The position numbers and the translations under genes are program-made. A model generated the notes under the pieces. It made no database searches and was not told where the DNA came from. It saw only the letters and a list, made by a program, of their open reading frames with translations. Shown in pieces: positions 44,201 to 56,200 of a stretch of DNA of 64,000 nt. How positions within the stretch are numbered: the first letter of the stretch is position 1; every line of letters begins with the position of its first letter. Location: the NCBI GenBank assembly GCA_030867875.1, contig JAOWCC010001501.1, positions 31,020,792 through 31,084,791 of the forward strand, given 5' to 3'. Origin of the DNA: Actinernus sp. WN-2022. Taxonomy: Eukaryota; Cnidaria; Anthozoa; Actiniaria; Actinernidae.

Positions 44201-47200
44201 AGTCACAGAAGAACTGATTGCACTCCACAGTTATCCCACAGGCTCGTTCGTACTTGTTAAACTCGTTGCATGTATATTATAAGTCACATAAGAACTGATT
44301 GCACTCTACAGGTATCCCACGGGCTCGTTCGTACTTGTTAAACTCGGTACATGGCTGTTCGCCGTTGGTCTTGGTATGCTGATCGGCAAGTATATTGTTC
44401 ACAAATGGCTATTTTGTCACAAGTTCAAGCTAAAGATATTTACAGAAGACGGCCAAGGTTCATGGATGATCATGTTTCTTACATGTCTGATGTCACTGTA
44501 CATATTCAGGTATTATGACTGTTAGTATTACGTATGCTATAAATATTATATTTCAGCCAATCAGAGTTCAACTACTATATCGCAACTCCGCCGTCGCAGT
44601 GCAGTTTTCCGTTGTTGTTGTTGGGCGACCATCTTGGATTTAACAATGGCAACTCAGATATCCATCCCAGAGTGCACTGCGACGGCGGAGTTGCGATATA
44701 GTCTATACATAGAGGTTGTTAGTCGTCTAAGTATCTAATACGGCTGTGTATTTTTACGAGTCGTGCGTATTTTGGTGAGCCAAACTACGAATGACGAGCA
44801 AAAATACAGCCGTATTAGATGCTTAGCCGACTAATAAGTTATTTATTATATAAATTCTGCAAAGAAACGATATTTTCTTTCCATAATAACCAAAACCCAT
44901 GCACGCGCTCGAGAAATGGGATTTACCATATATAGTGATTGGTTTACCGTATATGGTGATGGTTTACCATATATGGTGACGGGAAGCCATTTTAACGTAT
45001 ACATGCCATTTCATGCAGTGTAACTACCCGAAATACGGTCTCATATTTGGTGCGTTCTTGCCAGAATTATATAATAAAGGGCGGTATTTCATTTTTTTCT
45101 ATGAAATACATAGCGGTATTTCATGGCTAGATCAGGCCAATCAAAATGCAGCAAATTTCGCGCCCTTTCTTTATCAGCCAATAAGAATTCAAGATTTTGA
45201 ATACATAATTAGTCTGCAGACGCATTCGCCACTCGAAACTTTTGTTTTCCGGCGAGAAAATCGTCGTCATATGATAAATCTTCCCGTAAATTTGTTTTTA
45301 TAGGATAATATTTTTATTTCATGGTTTTCTGTGGAATACTGGCGAATATATTTCACGAGAAATTTGTATTATTTGGTATACCAAAATAATATGAATTTCG
45401 AGTGAAATTTTCGCCGGTATTCCATAGAAAACCATGAAATAACCAGTAATTACCCTATAAATATTATATTTCAGCGAATCAGAACTCAGCATTTGTTATG
45501 AAATACAGAACGGTATTCCATGCCTAGACGAAGCCAATCAAAATGCAGGAAATTTCGCGCTATTTCTTTTTCAACCAATCAGAATCTAGAAATTTCAATA
45601 CATAATTAGTCTCGAGACGCAGCCGCCACTCATGACCGTTGGCTTCAAAGAAAATGTCAAAAAAATCTTAATGGCTCTCTTTCCGAACACAAAATAGATA
45701 TACCAATTTCTTATATATAGAATAATATTGTTATTTCATGGTTTTCTTATGGAATATGGGCGAAATATGGGCGAGTACTGTATTTCCGGCCACTGCTACT
45801 TCGAGTTATTTTAATCTTCTACAAGTGTTTCTATTTCTTTATAAGATAAGCGAGTAAAAATACGGGAAAATGCACGCTTTGTGGTGATCAAAATGTAAAT
45901 TCTCCCAACTACTCAAGCGCGCGCAACTTTCATGTTTCTGTACAGTCATAGAAATACGGCTTTCAGCCAGGGACAAACTACATCTCCGTAGCCTTACCGT
46001 AACTGTACTATAACTTGCTGTACGATGACTCTGTCATTTGATTGGATCAGCAGGACAACAAACAATAGGGAAACCGTTTCAATGTCACTGCCTGTCGTAC
46101 AGTAACCGTGCCGTAAGTCATTGCCGTAATACGAAATCTGCGCTATGTACTCTATGTACTCTATGACCCCAATGAAGGTAAAATGTCGTGTTCATAACTT
46201 TCGTCGAGTGACGGGTATTTTTAAAGTAAAGTAAATCAACTTTACTTAACGTCGGTAACTCGTGGCAGTTTCGTGAGACTGATAAACTTGAGGCCGACGT
46301 GTGACCTACGATTTTACGTCCTTATCCGAGAAGACGTGAAGGTCTAACCATTTGCAATTCAAGGACGAGAACGTTTCACAAAGGTATCACCTTCAACTCA
46401 GGTATTTTAAGACCTGCATTGTTGGTCCGGTTTGAACCCGCGACCTCCCGCAGAGCTTAACCACTGAGCTATCCGCAACATAATCAATTAATGGCGTATT
46501 TTGTTATGTATGACAGCTTTGCGTATAACGGGTTTCTGATGCTGGAAGGCAAGTACATGGACAAGTTACACGCTAGTAGCCGCATGTCAATGGAGAACCA
46601 GTCATTCATGAAGCTGGCGGCAATGGGGACGTGGATGGGTGACTTTATTACCGCATGGATGGTCACTGATATGATGTTACAGGTAACGCACGACTCTGAA
46701 TTTCTAACGAGACCTGAAACCATAGGGGCTGATCAAAGTCAGGACCCGGCTAATTCACAGATCGAATTGGAATTGAGCGCGTTGTTTTTTTTGTGGAGGG
46801 AGGAAAACCGGAGAACCCATCAACAAACTCAACTCACATGTGGCGCCGCGAATCCAACCCTAGTCACAGAGGCGAAGCGCGTAACCACTGCGCAACCCCG
46901 ACTCCCCGACACACATCTTTATCGCTACTCATTCAACCAGTCTCCGGATATATTTCTGATATTTCTATCATATAATATCAAAATTCCAACTAAATACTCA
47001 TGAAGGTCAATCATATACTCAGCACGGTCTTGGATATGCATACTGCTGCTCTTCATATATATTACTGATACGTTGATGTTTGGTATAACGCTGATATAAC
47101 AAACATTATCCTAAACGCATTTTCCATAAATCTATGTGGTATTTAGAACATGATTGAGTGGTCATGTTATATCGGCATATAAAGATTTAGATCCGATATA

Positions 47201-50200
47201 ACACGGCCACGAATTTTAAAATAACTTTTAAACCCTTTCACCATCTAAAATGTAACAATTTTCTGATTTTTTGATGAAAAGCGTCAAAATCAGTTTGGCG
47301 CTATCGTTTGCGTCATGGACATGCACAGCGCCGCACAAAAACAGGTCCCACATTGGAGAGACGGTCTGTATGCATCAAGACAGGACTTTTACTTGATATT
47401 TCACCTGACCGGGATTGGGGAGATTAGTTGGTTGTGAGACTTCCCTCATACATACACTAGCATAGGGCAGATTTCGTATGAGTGGGACAAACTACAGCAC
47501 GGTTACCGTACTGCATGCCGTGACATTGAAATAGTTCCCCTATTGTTTTTGTTCTGCTGATCCAATTAAATTACAGAAATACGGTACAGCACGCTTACGG
47601 ACATGCTGTAGTTTGTGCCACTCAGTACGAAATTTCCTCTAGCGTTTCTTGGATACAGCACTGATTAAAGGAGCTGTGTCAGGGTGAGGGAAACGCCTTT
47701 ACGTTCTGGGCTGGAACAAAATTATTTTCAGCAGTTTTTATATAAACTGACGACCCTAGCATACGTGTGGGATGGATGAAATCAAAGTAAATGTGCAAAT
47801 ATGATTAAAGTGCAAGTAGCGCCAAAAAACAACATTGACTCTTTTCTAATATACTTCAGTTGTCTAAATTAGTTTTCTTCGAGAAACCGGAGCAGCAATT
47901 CCAATCAGCTAGAATAAAAGTTACCCGAATTGCGGGATTGATTAATTTTGTGATGTCACAATTGAAAGCTACGGGATTTTATTGTAATAGTTTTCTTCTT
48001 ATGACGTAACAGGATCCACGACAAGTAACCAAAATTAGGGATTAAATGTCAGAATTTTTACAAAATCTGCAAGAGTGAGAAACAAACACAATAGTACAAA
48101 TGTTTTTGACATGATACTTCCACTTTAACAAACTGCGTAGATCTTAGTCTTCAAGGAAAATAGCGCATATCCTTTCACTCAAGCATAAAGGGAGGGGACT
48201 TTAACTGTTTGAACATTGATTCCAGACATGCGCAAAACCATGACACAGCGCCTTTAAAAAACATCAGTGTCTATATTTGCTATCACACTGATGTTTTATT
48301 ATTCAGTGTTATATCAGATATATGTATCCGACAAGTACTAGTGACTACGTCTGGACTGAATATTTAATTAGTTCTTGAAGCTATCACGTGGTATTATTCA
48401 GCGCACAGGATTGGCTAGCACCCTTTATGAATTATTAACGAGGTTTACAAGGTTACATATATCGTATTGGCAAAGCTATTTATTGCGCGCGTTGTGAGAA
48501 TTTGCGTGCGCAGATTGCCATTTCCGACGTATTTTGGCTCACGGATTTGTGGGAGACCTAGAAGTGTTCAGTGCATGTCTGCAGTCTGTCACTTACTTAC
48601 TCACTACTGAACTTGGCAAAGCGGCCTGTACCGTGGGGCCGATATCCAAGATGGCAGCCGATGAGGGCCTTATGTTTTTTTAACATATCGAAACTTGTAA
48701 AGCTCCGATCAGTGCCTGTAGTCATTTTCAAATTGCCTGTGTCGTTTCCGACTGTTTAATGGTAACAATTATATATAACTATTAGTTATACCAAGAGATC
48801 ATAAGTAAGAGAGGAAATCTCCAATACGCCCGCTTGTGCAATGATACTATCGAATAAGTAAGAGTTAAATACCGAGAACGGAGGCAATAAGCATGTGGCT
48901 TATTGCCGACGTTCGAGGTATTTAAGTGTCTTATTTGATACTTGACGAGGTTTTCGCAAAAGTTTCATTGATGTAGCTCTTTATAGATAGATTTTGGGCG
49001 AGTACCAAGACGGAGAAAAGGTTCTAAATCATTATAGGGATATTTAGTAAGTTTGGCTGAAGCCAAGGTGAATGAATTCCTTGGAGAAAATAATAAAACA
49101 AATTCCTTAATGCAAGCGCAATTCAGTGTATAAGCTAGAAACAACAAAATATCGTTGAATTGTATTGAATTGCTCGTTATAAATGCAAGGGATGTATGAG
49201 AAACGTTCCCGGGATGTATCCGGATACATCCCGGGAACTTTTCTCATACATCCCTTGCATTTATAATGTGGGTATGTATGGAAAATAAAGCCTCATGAAT
49301 AACAAAGAAAACCTTGTCAAGTATGAAATAAACTCTATTAAAACCTATTTTTAGGAACCGGAAGCAGCTGAGAAGTGCGCGAGCGCGCGAAATCTCATGG
49401 CGGCAAAATATTTTCGTGCCACGAGAGTCGCGTGATCGCGCACTTTGCTTCAGCTGCTTCCGGTTACTAAAATAGAATTTATTAGACAGTATCATCGCAC
49501 ACCGCGAGCTACAAGATTCTCTCTCTTACTTATTCCCATCTTGGTTATCCTAAATAAATATTATTATATAACTCAAGGTACGAATAATTTGTTGCTTCTG
49601 ATAATGCTCACGCTATTGTCTCACAAGGGTCTTAAGTATCCAGACTGGGGCCAAGCTGTTCGTGCGGTTTGGAATAAAGGCTTGAACCGCGTGTACGCGT
49701 TCTGGTTTGTCGCTCTCACCATGACGATCGTAGTGTCCACAGCAATCAGCACTGACTACCTGGACTGGGACCGAATTAGTAGGGACTTCATGCCGACCAA
49801 CGAGCTGTCCAGGGCATTGTTAACATCGTTTATCCTGGTCATGGATCTGCTCATTGTTATGCAGGTACGAATCACAACAAGAATCGGCCTTTTGCAGGAT
49901 ACAATCACGTGGTGGTGCTGGATGGCAAACAAAAATCCGACTTTAATTATTTAAAGTAACTTGTACGAGATCGGTGGAGTTATTAGCAAAACCTGTTTGT
50001 AAATGCTATTTTCTACCTCCAATCGATTGCCGTTCTTTCTAAAACTATGTTTTTGAAGATGTTATGTCACAGGAGGCCTAATTTACTACACAAAAACGTA
50101 CTGGCAGAGGTAAATATTTTTTCTACCCATCCATGTAGTATTTGGGCTTTATATCAGTGATGTTACCAAACATTTTTTATAAATCAGAAATAGTTCATTC

Positions 50201-53200
50201 ACAAGGAGAAAGAAATGACGTTTAGTTGGCCTCCTGTGACGTCACATAATTACCATGGAAACCATTAAGTCATAGACGCAACACTCAAGACAATAAATAT
50301 GTTACAATCCATCTATTTACTTGATCAAAAAAATAGATTTTAATGATAAAAATGGGCTTATAGGCACTTTATGTATAGAAAAATGACATTAGGCGTTAAT
50401 AAAGTTTATCTGTGCAATTCCCATGTTTTCTGTTTCTCCTTTCTAATTCTTAGGATTGGGAATTTCCACACTTCTCTGGTGCTCTTGACGTCAAGTTACC
50501 AGGAGTTAACACAGACTCAGTGGAGTTTCGTCTTCCTGGTTGTTGTGGTAGCGACGCATTCGATGTGTACATAACCGGCAAGTGGTTCAACTATGGCATC
50601 ATCTTTATGGTGATGATACTTGACTTGAACATGTGGAAGAACCAGATATTCTACGATCCGCTGACATATGGCCAGTACACCGATAAGGGAGGATACATTT
50701 ACACCGTGTCCGACAAACAATTCCTAAGGTATTAACCAAGTTACGTTACCGTAACCGTTATCGTTATCGTTGATTGGATCAGCAGGAAAAACAAGAGGGA
50801 AACCATTTCAATGTCACGGCATGCCGTGTAGTACAGCAGATTTCGTATGAGTGACAAACTACGGCATGTCCGTAGCCTTACCGTAGCCGTGCTGTACCAT
50901 ACTAAACTCTGTAATTTGATTGGATCAGAAAGACAAAAACAATGGGAAACCATTACAAAGTCACGGCATGCCGTATAGTAACCGTGCCGTAGTCAGTGCC
51001 GTAGTTTGTCCCACTCATACGTAATCTGCTCTACTGTAAAGCATGCAGTAACATTGAAATGGTTTCCCATTGTTTTTGTCTTTTTGATCCAATCCAATTA
51101 TTCCCCTCGTGTCTTAAGGTGGGCTAATGACAGCATGATGACCTACGAGTGGCGATGGAACCACATGAATCCAAAGACAAACAGGACGTTTGGCTCAGAT
51201 GACCACCGCATGAACTCCAGGTACAAGGGCTACAGTTTAGGCCTCAAGGGACTCGCATTCGTACCCAGTCTCGTGACTTTTTGTCTGTTTGGATACCTTC
51301 TTTGGCTGCTTGGTCAGGAAGAGAATGGGGACGAGGTGCTTATACGCAGGTACCGGTGCAACGCAAGGCGTGAACGGCAACTGAAACGAATCAGAAGGAA
51401 GAAGAGACGGCAAGCAAAACTGAAGAGGAAGACTGCCAAAGAAGAGGGCGTTAACATGGTAAGTTTCATTACGCGGGCTTGACAGGAGTCCATAACCAGG
51501 AGCGTCCATATCTCCTATATAGGTGTCACGGTATTTTCACAAGTTCGGCTAGTTTTAGATAATTTCTCCCGCCAATTGTTGGGTTGCACCAGCGGCGGAA
51601 CAAAATATGCCTCATTAGCTACTTTTGTTATACCAACCAACATGGCTGCTACGCTTTTGTACCATGTATTTAGAAATACATTTTAAACATTTGACAACAA
51701 AGGAACCTTTCTTTTACGAGGTTTTAATTATTCTTTTGGTCTAAAACGTGCGAGGAGACCAACACAACAAGAAAGTTGAAGTAACGTCCTAACCTTATTA
51801 AAGAAGAACAACACGAGGATGAAGTTGATTTCCCTGCTAGCAGAGGTTCCTTTTCCTCACTTTCTTTTATAAGCGCTTTCCAGATTGGCGGGGAAACAAA
51901 AACCTCTGCCTCGCAACATCGTTTGATCTAACTGCCGCCCACGACCATGGATGAATAAATTATATCAAAAAAACATAGAGTACGCATGCTTGTGTAAAAG
52001 ATTTGCTGATTTCAATATGAACCCGCTGTGATACCGCGCAGTTGCAGTTGGAAAAAAATATTTAATGTAGGCCACACATCTTTTTAACAAATCCTTGCTT
52101 AGCATAGAAACTTTTTCCGACTGCAACATTATATTCTCTCGAGGCAACTTAATAGTTAGACTGCTAGCAAGTCCCTGCTATTCCGCTAATTTATAAATGA
52201 GCGCGAAGCCATGGCTGAACATGGCATAACATGATTCAACATGGCATAACATGGTTCAACATGGCACAACATGGTTCAACATGGCATAACATGGTTCAAC
52301 ATGGCACAACATGGTTCAACATGGCATAACATGGTTCAACATGGCACAACATGGTTCAACATGGCACAACATGGTTCAACATGGCACAACATGGCACAAC
52401 ATGATTCAACATGGTACAACATGGTTCAACATGGCACAACATGGTTCAATATTACACAACATGGTTCAACATGGCACAACATGGTTCAACATGGCATAAC
52501 ATGCTTCAACATGGCATAACATGGTTCAACATGGTTCAACATGGCTCAACATGGCACAACATGGTTCAACATGGTTCAACATGGTTCAACATGGTTCAAC
52601 ATGGCACAACATGATTCAACATGGCAGAACATGGTTCAACATGGCACAACATGGTTCAACATGACTGGTTTAGAGCGGAAAAAATCCTGTTGTGCCATGT
52701 TTAGCCATGGCTTCGCGCTCAAATAGAAATTAGCGGAATAGAGGGACTTACAAGCAGTCTACCATATAATGTAAGAATACCCAAGGTAAATATGAAAAGC
52801 ACTTACTAGTATATTTTTTGATAACAAATAATTGATTTTCTTTTAATGATCGTAGAACCAGAGTAGCCTCGACCTACCAGACGATGGCTGCACCCCAGAC
52901 CCCTCTCAATTGCCCAAACCTGAAATACTAGATCCATTCCTCTTGGAGGACGACGAAGAACCACAGGAAGTCCAAACCAAGGAAGAAGAAAAAGAGGTTA
53001 AGCAGACTCAGAATCAGTTCAAGTATTACCTACGTCACCCTTATTTGAGAATAGTCACAGCATATCTGGTGGTGTTCTGTAACTTTCTGATATTCGCTGA
53101 GGATCCTGTGTCACACAGTTACACTGACTGTATCATTGATATTATAGGAAATATCTATGCATTTATCATGGCAAGGTGAGAGAGCCAACAGCCACTGGTG

Positions 53201-56200
53201 TACTTGAATTTGTTCAACTGGTTTCAAAGCCTCGGCACGAGTTTTGCTTTCAAAACGTGTTATATTTTATCGACTTGCGAATCAGTACACAAAAATAACA
53301 ATAGCCCACTTCCGAGATATGCCTCACTTCGAATTCCTTACCTACATACAAAGGAATCAATACGAGGCTCCGTGCATAATGCTCAGTCGTTCGTTACAAG
53401 ACTACAGCACTTCTGTAGTCACTTCTGTAATTACGTAAGCGCTGCATTATTTTTGTTTTTTTGACATTTCAAGATTACAGTAAATGTCAGTCTACACCGA
53501 GTTTCACTATAAACGTAAGAACTTCTCCGAAATCTTTACGAAAGCCAAGAACCTTTACTGGCGATGCTTTGTTTATATTCATACACATTTAGCCTTCAGC
53601 ATTAGAATGTTAACTGATTGATTCCTTTGTACGTAAGAAGTAAGGCATATTTAAACACAATCTGCCGACCTTCATAGACCCATTGCATAAATGGCGTCCA
53701 ATTTCAATAACCATTGTTTAGGAATCTTTAGTCTCACTTTCATGTGAAAACGTTTTTGTGTCGCAACGTGAACACGAGGCTAAAGTCTCCAGGACAATAC
53801 CTATTTAAATTGGACGCCATTTATGCAACACGATGTGTCTATGCTTTGCCAGGGCGTAGCTATTGTTTACTTTTGCGAATATATTTACTAAAAATAAATG
53901 TATGTATCACGATTCACTGATCATTTTGTTTACTTTTGAGACGCCAATATAACATGGTATTGGCGTCCCAGAATATCAGCCTCTGATTGGCTCTTGCGCG
54001 AGCCCTTGCAGTTACATGGGTTCCAGGTCAAGTTCAAAAGTCGTTTGTTCAACCACAGGCAGCCCAAGCTCTAAATATCTAGCTAATACTTACAGCGTTT
54101 GTATGGGGATTTCAACGAGCTAGAAATACGAAAGAATTAATGAATAAAATGCCTTATCTTGCCTCCATAGTGTATTACTTGCTGTCTGTGTGGTAACAGG
54201 GGTGATATGAAGCGATTTTAGCGAGTTTTCATTTCCTCTGCTCCCCTTCCTAAGAAAAAGACAAGGCAGCACACTAGTTTCGCGAGGGCCCACCACTTCA
54301 ACCGAAATATTTCAGTTCAAAATATTGTGGCCGCCACAATTCCTCCATAGAATCCCAGCAGAAAGGTTGTTCTTTCTTTTGAATGCGATTGCCATGCAAT
54401 TCCAGCCTTGCGACGAGCACAACGAAGCATTTTGTTTCTCCAAAGTGACGCTTATAAATTGGTAGAGAGCCTTGAACCAGCTGGGGTCGACTGCCCGGCC
54501 GTCAAAGGCTGCTGGGTAACCGTCGAAACGCTCCTGTGGTAACCAAGCCTTCAACCTAAAATTAAGCCGCGCGGGGTACCTGACCGGCGATTGTCGACAA
54601 CAACAAAATTTACTACCACGAAGTGCATGTACAGAGCGAATCAAGAAAAGCGACCAATCAAATCTCAGAGGATCGTGTTTCGAATACATATCGATGCATA
54701 CTGTTGCAAAAGGAAAAACGATTGCTGTTCATAATTGCATTTTTTCAATGCTCTCTAAAATTTTTGTTGTTGTCGACAATCGCCGGTCAGGTACCCCGCG
54801 CGGCTTAATTTTAGGTTGAAGGCTTGGTTACCACAGGAGCGTTTCGACGGTTACCCAGCAGCCTTTGACGGCCGGGCAGTCGACCCCAGCTGGTTCAAGG
54901 CTCTCTACCAATTTATAAGCGTCACTTTGGAGAAACAAAATGCTTCGTTGTGCTCGTCGCAAGGCTGGAATTGCGTGGCAATCGCATTCAAAAGAAAGAA
55001 CAACCTTTCTGCTGGGATTCTATGGAGGAATTGTGGCGGCCACAATATTTTGAACTGAAATATTTCGGTTGAAGTGGTGGGCCCTCGCGAAACTAGTGTG
55101 CTGCCTTGTCTTTTTCTTAGGAAGGGGAGCAGAGGAAATGAAAACTCGCTAAAATCGCTTCATATCACCCCTGTTACCACACAGACAGCAAGTAATACAC
55201 TATGGAGGCAAGGTAAGGCATTTTATTCATTAATTCTTTCGTATTTCTAGCTCGTTGAAATCCCCATACAAACGCTGTAAGTATTAGCTAGATATTTAGA
55301 GCTTGGGCTGCCTGTGGTTCAACAGCAAGATTTCTACAGTTTCACCTTCAAAACACTGTAAATTACAAGATAAGAATTATTCAATCCTAAAGGTAAGGGT
55401 TGCCATTGTAGTTTCCGTCAGAAATCTAACACTCTTATCCGCTAAAAGTACAATTTTCACAATTTGTGAAGAGATTTCAAAACACGTCGCGAAAGTTTTC
55501 TCCACTCAAGCCGTGAAACCGTTGCCATAGATATACTAGGCGCCTTTTGAGAATTGAAATTACGATCAGCATAAGTTTGGTGCTTCATTCTCTTCTTTCT
55601 TTTAACAATTCCCGTCTTAACTGTTGAATCGCGATACAAAACTAATTGCGATCAGTTTGAGACGCCGATACCGAATTATATTGCCGGCGTTGGAAGAAAA
55701 TATATTTTTCGTATTGGACTTCGTCGCTGCGCGACTCCGCCCAATACGAAATATATTTTCTCCCAACTGGCCGGCAATATAATTCGGTATCGGCGTCTCA
55801 AAATCGCAATTAGTTTATAATATTTCGATTGATTTTACGTTTTCAAGCAAATAGTGTCATCACATTGATACAAAATTGAATAAAGTTTCACTAAGCGTGA
55901 CGGTGAACACAAGGTATTTTAGTAACACGGCGAAGTGATAGTGTGTTAGAGCGGTTTTCAGTTCAGTGTAGTAAAACCAAAACCAAAGTAATCACAGAAC
56001 CAATCACGAGCAAGTAAAAACACAATGAGCCATCACGAACTGAAGTAACTCACGATTGGTTTTACTTGAACCAATCACGAGGAAAAGTAAACGCAATCGT
56101 CGATGGCGCGATGGACCAAAACACGTTTGGTTTTAGTTGAGCACTTGATTGGCTGATAATCACAATTAAAACATCATTTTCCACAGCCAATAGGAAAACT

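Noticed and set aside
43767..44346. Regularly spaced direct repeats resembling a CRISPR array
   Set aside because: The whole 81-bp unit is repeated, with no unique spacers, and it contains the exon start. It is a tandem duplication in an animal gene.
46491..47003. A 170-codon single ORF as one exon of TMEM117
   Set aside because: Only 46517-46682 matches the family. The rest reads through the donor CAG|GTAACG into SINE B sequence.
52207..52726. ORFs encoding MVQHGTTWFN-type repeats as a repeat protein
   Set aside because: All three frames stay open because the 10-bp unit has no stop in most frames. The array lies inside a TIR element and has no splice or start context of its own.
54816..55058. 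Protein-coding gene in the foldback arm
   Set aside because: The frame opens at TTG, not ATG, and it is mirrored in the opposite arm. It is kept only as a finding, not as a gene.
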